Assembly (NCBI RefSeq): GCF_030272615.1
Contig: NC_081406.1
Location: 211,892,997 to 211,952,996 of the forward strand
Direction of reading: 5' to 3'
Length of the DNA stretch: 60,000 bases
DNA from: Cryptomeria japonica
Lineage: Eukaryota > Streptophyta > Pinopsida > Cupressales > Cupressaceae
Shown: one piece after another, positions 22,546-34,051 of the stretch
Numbering within the stretch: the first letter of the stretch is position 1
Layout: each line of letters begins with the position of its first letter
Notes under the pieces: model-generated
The model's database searches: none
Told to the model about the DNA's origin: nothing
What the model saw: the letters and a program-made list of their open reading frames with translations, nothing else
Made by a program: the position numbers and the translations under genes

Positions 22546-23692
22546 TGTTGAATGTGATTATTCTCAGTATGACAGTTTAGATGTGTGTTCAGAGCAAGAA
22601 GAAATTTGTGAGAACAGTAATTGTTCAACTAATCATGAGCCTATTGAGTTTTCAGATGCTAATGATGTAGATCACCTTGTTGTTGATTTCAATCCACAAA
22701 ATGTTGGCAAACAAAGTTGTGAAACTATGTTGCAACATGTAGCAACACATTATGAGTAGCATGATAAAGGATATGATGCAGAAGCAAGTTGTTGTGATGA
22801 TGAAATAAATGTGCATAGAGACATGAGCACTGCAAATCCAATACCTTTATCAGATTGGGACAATGTTTACAGCTCAAAGGATGAAGCCAAGGAAAATGAA
22901 AAAGAAGAAGGAGGTTCACTAAGTAGTGAATAAATTTCATAACTCTTAGCTGCTGATTTTCAGAGATATGAATTTAAAAATGTACCCAAGCCTTCATACC
23001 CGTTCAGTATATGTTTTGATACTGATGATGTTTTTGAGGGTGTGAAAAATGATACATATGATGTTGATTCTCTCCCCATGTTTGATAGACAAAATGATAA
23101 TGCATATATGATTGATAGGTGTGATGATGTAGATTCATATGTTGATATGAACTTTGGCTTTGATATGCATTATGTGGATCTACCTTTTAAAAGACATGAC
23201 AGATCTGAGGTGTTTTTCTCAGATTTGCAAGGAGGAAATGAACCATTGGCAAGTAAAAATCATGTATTTTCATGTGTACAAAATGTTGATAGTTTTTGTG
23301 ATTAGCCAGTTGAAGTGCAGTCATGTTATGAGGAAGTTTTCCTATCTAGTTTGCAGGATATTATTGTGGAAGAGTGTTTATTATTTCAGCAAACTAGCAA
23401 TAAGGATCTATCTGATATTTCCAACTTTCAGAGGGAGTCGGATTACTTTTCATTTCAGCTGGGAAAGAATGGTAAAGAGTATGGCACTCTTATGTCACCT
23501 AGTGATTAGCCCTTTCAGCATTTGTTTGGTTTTCAAGTATTTTATGATTATGAACATGTTGCTGATTATGTTTTATGTGATCAGCTGATTAGAAATGGAA
23601 GTGTGATTGATCAGGTAGATAAGGATGAAACCTTTAGTTTACCTCCAGTTTGTGGAAATGAAAGTCATGTGTTTGACAGAGGTAAGAATTGA
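22505..23692 (+). pseudogene. Acidic ORF2 of giant-LTR element, copy 2, unknown function
   Basis: The same acidic frame as 16412-17641. It is open at the two places where copy 1 has TGA, but has its own TAA near 22940 and TAG at 23507-23509, the latter where copy 1 keeps CAG. Three stops are shared with copy 1 and so predate the duplication. Function is unknown. Confidence 0.5.
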
Positions 23693-23916
23693 TTTCAGTT
23701 TTGATGGCCCGGGGCCATTTATAATTTGTAAATTTTATACAGTCACTTTGCTTTCAGTTGTGTGGTTTTCAATAAAGTGCCCTGTTGTTTGGATAGAATA
23801 AGGAAGCCCTTTGAGATGAGAAGAGAAGAATGATCCATCTTTTGGATGGTCTGCTTAACCATTGATTCTGGATTCTTGTGTTGATCTTGCAATCAACCAT
23901 CCCCAGTCAGAGCCAC
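23693..23916 (+). other. Giant-LTR element 3' internal end, present only before copy 3
   Basis: It holds the palindrome TGGCCCGGGGCCA (about 23706-23718) and a purine-rich GAGATGAGAAGAGAAGAA (23814-23831). No coding frame is seen. The sequence just before the LTR is CAGTCAGAGCCAC, not purine-rich, so the plus-strand primer is unclear. Confidence 0.5.
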
Positions 23917-26803
23917 TGTTGGGACTTATTAAAATTGAGTCAAGTTTTGAATCCCAATTCAAATTTTTGCTTTGCATTTCCAAATGAGTCAGTTTGAATG
24001 GCCTAGTTAGAGAGGGGGTGAAATGGAACCAATTGATTTTCAGAGGGTAAGGCTCGGGATTCATGTCCTACACCTTTCATTTAGCCTATATAGTGATGTG
24101 CAACTTTCATAATTTAGTTTGGATAAGTTTACCAGGTACCTATTTCGAGGGGTGAGCTGGAAGTGCATTTTAGGCACAAATGTTGATTTTATTGAGTAGC
24201 CTACTTCGGGCATTTATATCTTTTGCCCTGCTAATTTTCATGATGAAATTCAAAATGGATTGAATTATATGCATAAAATTGTGCCTCCGTGCAAAATTTC
24301 AAGTCTTCATGAATCCGTTTGCTCAGTTTTCAAAGCTCAATCCGTTTGTAGTTTGTGAGGTTTGCACAAGTGTAAAAATGCCCCGGTGAATGTCATATCA
24401 AAATGTTTATTTCGGGCTATTGTTGATCTAAACGTGTTTCAAATTTCAATCCTCTACCAATCCATTTGATCGGTTTTCAAAAGGTTTCCTTGAGCCATCT
24501 GGTTCAATTATCCGTACTTTCAGTGCTATATAAGTTAAAGTAGTCGTTTTCATGAGCACGCCATTTGTACCCAGTCAGTCTTTTGGTCGAACTGAGAATC
24601 CAAATACTTAGTATGTACTTCAAGGTACCTATGTTTCAAATTTGAGGGTCTACGGAGGTCGTTTGATATTTTTTAGAAAGGCATCATGTGTTGCCAGAAC
24701 ATTGACTTCATCAGGTCCGCAATGTCAACAAAGCTAGTTGCCCATTTTCGCCAATTAATATCTCTTCGCTCGGGACTTGTCTAAAAAAAAGGCTTGGCAG
24801 ATTTCATCCTTGTATATCAGACTACATGCATATCAGATGGCGAGGTCCAGAAAGGTGTTTTGACCACTTTGAAAAATACGTCTTTGCGATTAAATGCGAA
24901 AATGTGGCGCAAGTGCCTGAAAGTTGTAAAATGTGGTTTAATGATCCAAAAACAGTGTCGATCGATTACAGAGGTAATTTTAAGGTTCCTGAAGTTTTTT
25001 AGAGGTCAGTTGCATGAAAATGATTTTTTTTTTAGTCGGACCCACTTTGGGGCCTGACTTGGATAAATGCCTGTGCATTAATTTTGTGGCGGAATGTTCT
25101 AATTTCATAGTATTTCAACCCCTAGAGATAATCAAGAAAGTGATTGATGCTATGTCTTACTCAAAGTTGAATGTTCTACATTGGCATATTAGAGATTCCA
25201 ATCTTTTATAAACTTAGGCAATGGAAGGCGATGGTTTTGGAGTAGATGTTTGAAACATTGAAACAAGGAGCAAATGGCATTATAGTAGGTGTAAACCAGC
25301 ACTTCCCCTCCTCACATGGCTGTTAAAAGATCATCATGAAAGGCTTCCAAGAAAATGCATTTAGAGCATTAACTTCCTCCTGTGTGGCATGGTGAAAGTC
25401 TGAAGTTTAAACTTCAACAAATAAAACTCCAGCCAATTGCAATAGCAACATTAAAACTACCAAGTAATGTAACTCCAGGCAAAATGAAATAGAAGCTTGT
25501 GGAGTGTGGATGGAAAGAGACAGCATAAAGTTTTAAAACAAATGCATTTGGCAAGTGTAAAACCCCCTCCTTCAGCATACATATTAAAAACTTCAAGATT
25601 CGCAATTGGCAAGTTTAGTGCCAATGTTCCCAGCCATGGTAATTTGTAAAACGAACAGATTTTTTTAAAATCTTTAATGCAATTGCAACTGGCTTAAAGC
25701 CAATGTCCCCTCTGCCGTGGGAATCAACATTGAAAAGTTTTTTTTTTAAAAAGCAAATGTAATGTGCAGTTATCTTCTAGATCTGCCATGTGGAAATAAA
25801 AGAGGCATTTAAAAAATCTTCCAAGGAATGCAATTTGGCAGCCAAGTCAACTTCCTCACTTGCTATGCGTGGCTTTGGAAAAGCTTTAAACTCCAAGCAA
25901 ATTACTCTCTGCTGTAGCATGGTATATAGACTGCAAAATAAACTTTCAAACAAAATTGCAAATGGCAGGTAGATCACGTTAGGGTTTTGAAGCAAATGCA
26001 CTTGGCTGTTGTCAAGCCCACTCCCCATCATTCTTTGCTAGCATCCTCTCTGTAGCAATGAAAAGAGGCAATAAATTTTAAAGCAAATGCAACCAATCGC
26101 CATTAAAACATTCAAGAAAAGCTTAGAAAGTGCAGTCCCAGGCTTGAGCATTAATCCCACATTGACTGGGAGATGTAACTTTTTGGTATTTAAGTATAAA
26201 GCTCCACACATTTAATATGTCAAAGCCTTAAGGGCTTTTGATGGATGGTGCTTGATGGGCACCCAAGGTGGACCCCACGCACGTGGGCATGGATCCCAAG
26301 GCGAACAAAGGAGGTTGATAGATGGTGACAAGTGTACCCCATGTAGGCACGGATCCTGAGGTAGTCGGGCAAAATTTTGTAGAGAAAGGCCGACTTAACC
26401 AGGGAGAAGGTTTGGAATGGATCGACGATCGGCATGACTTCGCGAAGGCGAGATGCACGAAGGTTAAAGGCTACGAAATGGTGAAAGCGAGTTGGCGAAA
26501 ATGCAGCAATTTAAAGATCATGCAAGTCCGAGATGATCCGATGGTCCGCACGATTTCGAAGCTTGAAGATGCATGAAACTTACCCATAGCGAAACGACGA
26601 AAGCTAGGTGGCGCACAGGTGGCAAGTCCAGTTAGAGGTCCAGTAGGCGGGTCCCGTCCCAATGGCGCCTAGGTGGTGATGACGTGGCGCAGAGGTGGCC
26701 AACAAGCAAGTAGCCCAGTGATAGTGGCGTGGCCGACAAGTGGCAAAAGATGAGGTGTCATGCTAGGTGGCACCCGGTGGATCCTATCGACCAATCAAAG
26801 GTT

Positions 26804-26813
26804 GCCACGTGGC
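26804..26813 (+). promoter_or_regulatory. G-box in giant LTR copy 3
   Basis: GCCACGTGGC with CCAAT just upstream, conserved with copies 1 and 2. Confidence 0.55.
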
Positions 26814-27301
26814 AGGTATCGGGCCAAAAAAGAGTGAAAAATTAAAATTAAATGATATAGTTGAAACTATAGAGAAAATTCAAAAAATTTAAATGATGGC
26901 CTGTTGTTCAAGATTAATTCGCCCAGGGTTTAATTTTTGGCCAAATGTAGAGGTATTATATATTGCCAGAAAGCTCTCGAGATGACAAATTCAATTATAG
27001 AGTTAGTTTCAACAAATTTGGGATATTTTGGAAGCAGTTTCCATGGGAAAGAAGAAGATAATGAATTTCAGTTGGAGAAAGGGGACACATGGCATGTTCT
27101 GATGGATTTTGGTATTTTTCCCTCTCCTTATTCCCAATTCTTCTCAATTGTAGGGGTTCCAATTTTTGAGAAATTCTCTAAGGGAGATTTCCAAGAGGGG
27201 TTCCAGTCTGGTGCATTTTAATTTTATGGGTTGTAATTGTTGATGTTCTCATTCTTTTTGTCATGGAATAGATACGCTTAGCTACCAATTCTCAGTTGCA
27301 G

Positions 27302-27304
<3 letters not shown>

Positions 27305-27333
<29 letters not shown>
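27305..27333 (+). repeat. (TA)n microsatellite in giant LTR copy 3
   Basis: About 14 TA units at the place of the shorter run in copy 1 and the TA/GT run in copy 2. Confidence 0.95.
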
Positions 27334-27335
<2 letters not shown>

Positions 27336-28024
27336 AGGCATATATACATTTCCATTGGATTGTCTTCAAGCATTTTTTCAATTTCAATAAATTCAATATT
27401 CAAGGGATTTTGAATTTATCTTCTCCAAGGGAGAGTGTAATTCCTGTTCTTAGGCATCCTTTACATAAAGGATTTAAATTCAATGAGCAAAAATTGTGAA
27501 TTCTGAATTAATGTTTGGATTTGTATGATCTTTTGATTTGAAGTTCAGAATGTATTAATGTCAGGCATTAATACAGGGATATCTTTTTAGTGAATTTTAT
27601 CTGTAGCTTGGATTTCGTTTGTGGCCATTTGTGTTGACTCTATGCCCAGATGAAGGCACTGATATGTTACAATTCGAAGTTATTTGCACAAGAAATTTAA
27701 AATCCAACATCAGAATATCTTTCTTTGTTTTTTGTTCTGTGGGAATATGTCCATCCATCTCATGTTTCAAAACATTGTTGAGTTGTAAGTGTAGATCTAG
27801 CCCATCTACAATACCCTCCTTTTTATTGAGCCCTGGTGAGATCTATCTGCTTCTGTTGATGTTGTCATAGGTGTGTAATAGGTTGAATTTTAAGCATCAA
27901 AGGTATACCCACCTAGGTTTTGCAGAGACTGAAGAGTAGAAGGATTCATATCCTTGTCATGTTGTCCAAGCCCCGATGTTCTTCATAGATTGAATTGGCT
28001 ACTTCATATTTTTGATGAACAACA

Positions 28025-28857
28025 CCTTCCATAGGCTTTTTCCTATGTATCTTGATGTATGTTTGGGGAATATTTGGGAGCACACCATCAGTATCAGAAC
28101 CGAATTCAATAGGGACAATATAAGTTTCTTGTTTCTTCCTCTTCAATATACCCTTGTCGGTTGTTGCTATTGTTGTCAAAGATGACCCTTCTGCCAGTCC
28201 AATGATCTAATTGATTTCAGTGGACATCTTCCCCAACCTTCTTGATTTTTCCTTCCCTCTTCTTCTGACCGAAACCTATTTGAACTTTGGATTCCTTTTT
28301 CTTTATTGTCCCAAAGGTTTTCTCAAATTCATCAACCAGAGCATCAATAAGAGTCTTGGCATATGGGTCCAAGATCTCAATATCAACCTCATAACCCATC
28401 TCAGTGATCTAGATCTTCTAGGGTTGCATTGCTTCCATCATTGTTTCATCCTTCAAGTAACCATAAAGCATATTTCTGTAGAGTACTTGTCAACAATATG
28501 TTTATGCACTCTCTCTCTTTTCTTCATTGCCTTTAGAAATGATTTGAAATAAACCCATAGAATGGAGTCTCTTTCCTTGTGATGTCATAAACCTCTTATA
28601 GTATCCTAATTTATTTGCTTTCCTATTGGCATATCAAATTCCTATTGATTTTTATCAGATCTCAGTAACTCATTCAAAAATAAAAGCATCAAGCAAACAA
28701 CAGGATTTCCATACTAGAAAATACCTTTTTTCGTACCCTTAACCTTCACTTGGTTCAAAATAAGATTTTCACACAACCATTGATATAGATCATACCTATC
28801 ATTTTATTTGATCATCTGATGAGCACAGTAAATGCATGAACTAGAAATAGAGTTCAA
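28025..28857 (-). pseudogene. Element B envelope-like ORF, middle part, broken
   Basis: Minus-strand frames at 28217-28399 and 28025-28179 continue the ORF that ends at 28858. MGYEVDIEILDPYAKTLIDA here aligns with MGYEVMYDMLDGYASTLLSS in element C. A Lys-rich segment follows, as in C. The region 28410-28857 reads only in short pieces. The ORF then breaks off at the giant-LTR insertion and resumes below 11213. Confidence 0.65.
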
Positions 28858-29460
28858 TCAGTTTGATTGGGTTACCTTGTAACCAATGATCATGCTTGCA
28901 AATTGAACAACTTTGTCTTTGATAGTGCTTATCCTCATCGATCGGTTGTGAAAAGTTGCACTAGTTAACTTCTCAACCTCATTGCTAGGTATTTTCTTCC
29001 TTCTAGGAGTCTGACTAGTTTGGGGCAAACCGATGATTGCACGAATAGCCTCCTTGGTGATTTTGTAAGGTTGGTCTAACCATATGAATTCCTTGTGAAC
29101 ACGGCTCAACACATACCAGATCATTTCATCTTCAAATTCTGACATCTCCAAAATGCTTGTGAAACCCTGATCATTCAGAATTTGAAATTCTAGTTTCATC
29201 GATCCTCTCCTATCCAACAGATTTTTCATGTACATTGTTTTGATCTCATTTGAACACAAATACTCAAGAGTGTAGTGGATATATGCACGAACATCCTCAA
29301 CACACAAAACTCTGTCTGGAACCCTAGAAAATGCGTTGAGTGAGCCATCAACCTTCACAATCTGAGGGCATTGCATGGAAATCAAGCATGGGCGATCCTT
29401 GATGTCAACAACAATAGGGGTAGCCATAACTACCAGAGCAGAAGTAGATCCAGAAGCCAT
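28858..29460 (-). pseudogene. Element B envelope-like ORF, N-terminal domain
   Basis: About 200 residues, starting at MASGSTSAL (29460), as C's ORF starts MASTSHSSS. The 9-bp-longer frame to 29469 is less likely. The pattern LSRVHKEFIWLD...ITKEAIRAIIGLP, a gap, then ISTIKDKVVQFASMIIGY matches element C's ILSRVYGDKIYLEW...APEAIHVVTGF...INTIKNNLVKYACMVIGY. It resembles the 'putative plant transposon protein' domain that is often annotated in Sirevirus envelope-like proteins. That family link is inference from pattern only. No membrane segment or signal peptide is seen. Confidence 0.6.
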
Positions 29461-29829
29461 TGCAAACAAAAGATAGTCCCAAAACTGATAAAATACCTCA
29501 CAACCTTCGCCAGTGAAAGTTCATGAAAATCTGCACCAAATACACTGGAATTAGCTTGAAAATACTTTTGATCGCCTTGAATCACCTTAAAATCGCTTTG
29601 CTTTGCTCTGAATGTTGTGTGATAAAAAATGAACCAACATTTCTATTTTATTCTGCGAAAACTCTAATTTCTCATTAACATAAATGCATTTCGGTCTATC
29701 ATACTAGATTTAAAATCCATGACCTCGGTGCCGGAAAACCTTCAGACTGACTTCTCCAAGCTCTAAAACAAGCTTTCAGACTGCTACCAAGGGTAATACA
29801 AGATTTATCATTAATTTGCCTCCCCCTAA
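29461..29829 (-). other. Element B spacer between gag and the envelope-like ORF
   Basis: No coding frame is seen and there are no RT, integrase or protease motifs. The matching gap in C is about 440 bp (54215-54655). This is where pol would be in an autonomous element. Confidence 0.6.
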
Positions 29830-30948
29830 GGCTAATGCCTTAGTTACCAAATGAGTTTCCTACTGGTATAGGAACATTCTGCTCTGTCGGTTGAGTAACT
29901 GGCTTGATTGTCTCTGTCGATTGATCTTCACATTTTCTAACCCATTTTCTTTCATGCTCCTTCCAGATATCATCAACCTTCTATTTTCCTTTTTCATCAT
30001 TTCCTATCGGATTGTTCTTTCTTCTACAGAATTTAGCAATATGTCCTATTTTGTTGCATGCATAGCAAGTGACATTATTTTTCTAAATTGTCTTACTGTA
30101 TCCTTGATCATTCCTTGACATGCATTGATTAGCCATATGTCCAAACTTTCCACATGCATGACATCTCATATTCGCTCTACAATCTTCTATCTTATGACCA
30201 TACTTACAATTAGAACACTGACCGAGAACTGCATTATTATCTTGATTTGCTCTATTTTAATAGTTTCTTGCCATATGACTAAATTTATTGCAAACAAAAC
30301 ATCTACCATTGAATTTATGTGCATTGGGTTGCCTTACCGGTGGTTTCTTGTTGACGGGTGGATTCTCCTTCTCACTGGTTGTTGCAACTCTATTTGTATT
30401 ACCAGTGCTTTCTACTTGCTAAAATCCAAGACCTCTAGTGTCTCCCTTGCACCTTTGATCCTTTAATATCTCATCGCATTTTTCAGAACTATCCTTGAAC
30501 TTTTCTCTATATTTATTTGCAGTATCCAAATATCCTCTTAGGATTGTTATCAATCTTTCCAGCTCTTGCTCATTATTATAGGATTGCACCAGTTCAGTTC
30601 TCAACATATCATTCTCATGTGCCAGCCTAATGCATTCCTTAGATCTATCTTTCAGAGATCTGCCAAGATTTTATTCATTCTTTTTTTGATCTTCAATATC
30701 CTTGGACATCCTCATAGTTAGGGCTTGCATTTCATTCTTAGTGACATTTTTCTCTAAGGGAATTCTTCTCTTCATCATCCTGTTTTGTAAAAGTTCATTC
30801 TAGCTTGAGTAGGTGACAACCTCTCCTATAGGATAAGAATGAATTCCTTCGCAAAGTTCAATGCATCTTATAATTTCAAAATTTTCATCCTTTCAGTATC
30901 ATAATCTTCAAGAGCCACTTCAAGTTATTTCTCCATACTCAACTCCAT
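29830..30948 (-). pseudogene. Element B gag, broken
   Basis: The start is the ATG at 30946-30948 (minus), about 55 bp after the primer site. The N-terminal half is coiled-coil (for example NNEQELERLITILRGYLD at 30419-30607). It ends in GDTRGLGF, which aligns with TSRLGF in F and TTRLGF in C. The C-terminal half has four zinc knuckles: CFVCNKFSHMARNY with the last Cys lost, CSNCKYGHKIEDC one residue short, and two intact ones, CHACGKFGHMANQC and CYACNKIGHIAKFC. Gag packages RNA in the particle. Several TAA/TAG stops break the N-terminal half. Confidence 0.75.
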
Positions 30949-31001
30949 GGATTTGGGATTCAAGATCTTCCTTAAGCTATGAGACTTACTTCAAGGCACT
31001 A

Positions 31002-31014
31002 GGCTCTGATACCA
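31002..31014 (-). other. Element B primer-binding site
   Basis: On the minus strand it is TGGTATCAGAGCC, complementary to the 3' end of plant initiator Met-tRNA, 3 bp from the LTR end. It is canonical for copia. Confidence 0.92.
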
Positions 31015-31016
31015 AT

Positions 31017-31745
31017 TGTTGGAATCCAAGAACACTGAGAGGGTGGGGGTGAATCAGTGTTCTAACGGTAAGAAATTTTAACCTTATTAACAAAGTGTTT
31101 TAGTAGCTGGTAACCATAAAAGAATATAACAGTGAGTAGAAATAATGCCACCACAAGAACATATACCATAACACGGAGATTTATACATGGAAAACCTCAA
31201 AGAGAAAAAACCACAGTGGGATCAGTGACCCACAATATTTATCCATTGGCCAAATGAATAAATATTACAATAGGGGCTAGCACATGCAAGAAGGTTAACA
31301 ACCTAGAGCTGCATTGCTCATCACAAAAGGAGCCTCACTGACTACAAACACCAAATACTGGTTTATAAACAAAATTCTGAACTCAGAGAATTCATCTTCT
31401 ATGTTGGATGAGTTCTGGTTCAAGCACTGACTATATCGATGACTTTCTCTGCATCCCAAACCTCTAAACCAATAACCAAGACCAATTACAGAATGTTATA
31501 TTCACATACACTTGGTCAATATTACTCACACAATATTACATCACTATATTCCTTCTATCTCACATCATATATATATCCAAATTATCCTAACCAGACTGAA
31601 TTAATACCCTTCCCAAACATAAACATAAATGACTTATGTCAGCATACAATGATATTACAATTTATTTACATGTCAACCTAGACAAAAAAAAATACATTAA
31701 ACTTCATGACTGATGCCGTTGTTTGCTACCATGTAGACCTATCGG
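31017..31745 (-). repeat. Element B 5' LTR, outer end truncated
   Basis: It matches 8278-9176 except that about 190 bp of the outer (U3) end is missing. Similarity stops after GTAGACCTA near 31741. The hairpin AGAACACTGA/TCAGTGTTCT is at 31029-31063. Confidence 0.8.
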
Positions 31746-31926
31746 ATCACGCTAGTCTGTAGCTAGTGTGTTTGAGATGTACAAAATAGAAACATCGATA
31801 CCAAATCTTGACATCATCTCGCTGGGGACAACCTCATCTAATCAACAAAAATTCTTTCTTTGTATCTTCCTCTACTTTAGCTTCACATACCTCAGCAAAG
31901 CCATGCTCGCTAAAGTGGGGGCAAAA
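31746..31926 (+). other. Element A tail and polypurine tract
   Basis: Element A resumes here after the B insertion. The last bases, CTAAAGTGGGGGCAAAA (31910-31926), are the polypurine tract directly before the LTR. The exact join with B near 31745-31800 is not resolved. Confidence 0.7.
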
Positions 31927-33031
31927 TTTAATATCAAAAAAATTATCCCTTGTAATTAATGTGACAAATGACACTTTTCCTCCATGTCATCGGAGGTTAG
32001 GATCCACTATCTTGTCCTTTTGTCCACTCAAGCCATCCATGTCAGCTCTAGCCAAAGAATTACCAACTCCGCCAACCTGTCACCTTTGGGGACATAGGCA
32101 AAACACAAAGACATTTGTGCAGGGTGCTAGAGTCCCACGAATCTGACAGTCTGTAGGTGGTCATTTGAGCATTACGCCTGTGCTCCAAAGGAATCGTAAT
32201 GCCTCTGCATGTGCCCACTGATGTCTGAATTCCTTCTTGGCTCTATATCTCTCACTTGGGAAGAATTAGTGAGGATCTTTTGGCAATTTTGTTAATTGTT
32301 TCTTGAAGGTTGGGTCCTTGGAGAAAACTTTAAGCCATTCCACCATTGTTGCAGCACTACCAAGCATTCCAAGTACACCATTCCAAGCACTTCCAAGAAT
32401 TCCAATCTCCTTTCGTGATAGGGGAGTTATCTTAATCCTCTTTCTTGCATAATTATCAACTTTATTTCTAATTTCATATTACATTGTTATTCTCTTTATC
32501 ATCTATCATTCATGTGGCTTTCTTGGGTTGTCTATGGAGGTGGAAACACCAAAACGAGGGTCTGACTTAGGAAAGCTCCAAAACACAACCCCAACATTTT
32601 CCCTTCTTGCTTGTGTGTAGGTTCACATACATGATAGGATCATCATTTAGTCGGAGGATTCAATCATGGACCGATTGTGAGTGTTTTCATCGTTCTCCTT
32701 TCCATTTGTTTTATTTTAGTCATTTCACATCTCGCAACTTTTAGCTTAGCTTATTCACTTTTTGTGTTTCATTGCATTATTCTCATATTTGGAACTCCCC
32801 GTACGTGCTATGTACTTTATCCATACAAAATGATAATGTGCTGCGCTGGCATCTCACCCTCACGTGCTCATCCTTGGGATAGAGGCTTGATAGAGCCGTC
32901 TGTGAGTCTTGGATCGGGGGCAATTATTGTAGTTTGTTATTTTATCCCCTAGCTCATCTTAGCGCCAGTTTGCAGAGGTAATTGAAAGGACAATTTGTCC
33001 TCAAGGATCATGGAAAATTCCCTCAATTACA
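31927..33031 (+). repeat. Element A 3' LTR
   Basis: It matches 2012-3130 and starts TTTAATATC (TG in the other copy, so one base of the terminus has changed). It ends CAATTACA. The two copies differ at many sites and by a small indel near 33012. Confidence 0.85.
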
Positions 33032-34051
33032 TATATTAATCCTTCTTTGTCTAATTTATATCTCTAATTATTCTCTAATATTTCTTCATTGAGTTAGCCC
33101 TACTCATATATAAATTATCCAAATAAATCACCCCATCTCTTTCTAATGCACTTAAAAATCATTCTTAAATACATTAGCCAAAATATATTTCCACTGTTAA
33201 TATAAATTTAATTTTCAGGGACATGTAATTTCATAAAAAGTTATAGAAAGAAACACTCTAAAGATATAACAGAAACCTAAAAATAATAAGATCATCTATA
33301 AACACCATGAGATGTTTTCTTCTTTAAATTAAAGGGGTTGGTATTACCAATTTATAAGATAAAAAAAATAAGGCATATAATTATTCTAGTTATTTCTTAT
33401 TTCTATTTAGATGGACTTACACTACTATAAAAAATTATTAATAATGGAAATAGACACTTATAAATTGGTTTACACATTAAAACTTAACATTATCATGCTT
33501 CCATCAATTTGAATCTAAAAGCTATGAAAAAGAATATGCTAATTAACATGTAAAACACCTAAACTAAGTGCAAAACATTAGAATCATATACCTTCAAGCG
33601 CCATGGATTGAGAGGGAAATGGATGCACCCATGTCCATTTGATTTTATCTTATATGATTGTATGTGGATGCTCTCCAAATAACACAACAATAAAGGATTT
33701 TAAGGATTCAAGGGATGATGGATGCTAAAATGATAAGGGATTTGTAGAGAAAATTAGGCATGATGATGTTATGAGGGATGGATTTAGTATTCAAATGAGC
33801 ATGATAATGATGCAAAGTGGAATGGATAGACAAGAAGCATAAGATTTTAAATGAGGTGGATGATTTGTCAAGGGAAGAGACTCCAATTTATAGACTTTTG
33901 AATTTAAAATGGATGGTTGAGATTTATATTTGATGAGGGTTGGGATTGAGTGACAGAAGATGAGGTGGCTTGGGTTCATAGCCTTGTTACATGTGTCACA
34001 AGGTGGAAAGTCTTGGGAAGAACACTTAATTGGCAAGAGACACTGCAGATA
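33032..34051 (+). other. AT-rich stretch without a gene
   Basis: Flanking sequence of element A. It is AT-rich up to about 33600, then has G/A-rich, repetitive-looking sequence (33600-33960). No ORF with a family match is seen on either strand. It may hold further LTR fragments. Confidence 0.5.

Larger units (their letters stand above)
11213..28024 (+). mobile_element. Giant-LTR element (LARD-like), tandem LTR-internal-LTR-internal-LTR
   Basis: Three copies of a roughly 4.1 kb LTR (11213-15360, 17677-21408 missing its first ~430 bp, 23917-28024) alternate with two copies of a roughly 2.3 kb internal region. The outer ends are TGTTGGGAC and GAACAACA, flanked by CCTTT (11208-11212) and CCTTC (28025-28029), a near-perfect 5-bp duplication for the whole array. 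A primer-site motif follows the first two LTRs. No gag, protease, RT or integrase is recognised. The shape matches LARDs (large retrotransposon derivatives), except that an ORF is kept. It interrupts the envelope-like ORF of element B. Confidence 0.85.
23917..28024 (+). repeat. Giant LTR copy 3 (3' LTR, 4108 bp)
   Basis: It starts TGTTGGGACTTATT and ends GATGAACAACA. Near its end it lacks about 30 bp present in copies 1 and 2 (the GATCAATTGCAGGTGTAC stretch). CCTTC follows, after which element B's minus-strand frame resumes. It carries the CCAAT/G-box pair (GCCACGTGGC at 26804-26813). Confidence 0.88.
8278..31750 (-). mobile_element. Element B: Sirevirus-like gag plus envelope-like element without pol, split by the giant-LTR element
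   Basis: On the minus strand the order is 5' LTR (31017-~31745), Met-tRNA primer site (31002-31014), coiled-coil/zinc-knuckle gag (~29830-30948), envelope-like ORF (29460 down to ~10071, interrupted by 11213-28024), polypurine tract (9177-9189) and 3' LTR (8278-9176). Only about 370 bp separates gag from the next ORF and no pol motif is there. The layout matches element C. It sits inside element A's 3' noncoding region. The outer end of its 5' LTR is truncated, so its target duplication cannot be read. Confidence 0.8.
2012..33031 (+). mobile_element. Element A: Ty3-type non-autonomous LTR retrotransposon, split by nested insertions
   Basis: Two related LTRs of about 1.1 kb (2012-3130 and 31927-33031) bound decayed gag and protease genes and a 3' noncoding region. 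A purine tract (GTGGGGGCAAAA) lies directly before the right LTR. Flanking 5-mers are CATAT (2007-2011) and TATAT (33032-33036), a target-site duplication with one change. The body is interrupted from 8278 to about 31750 by element B. No reverse transcriptase, RNase H or integrase is seen, so mobility would have needed another element. The two LTRs differ a good deal by eye, so this is the oldest layer of the nest. Confidence 0.82.
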
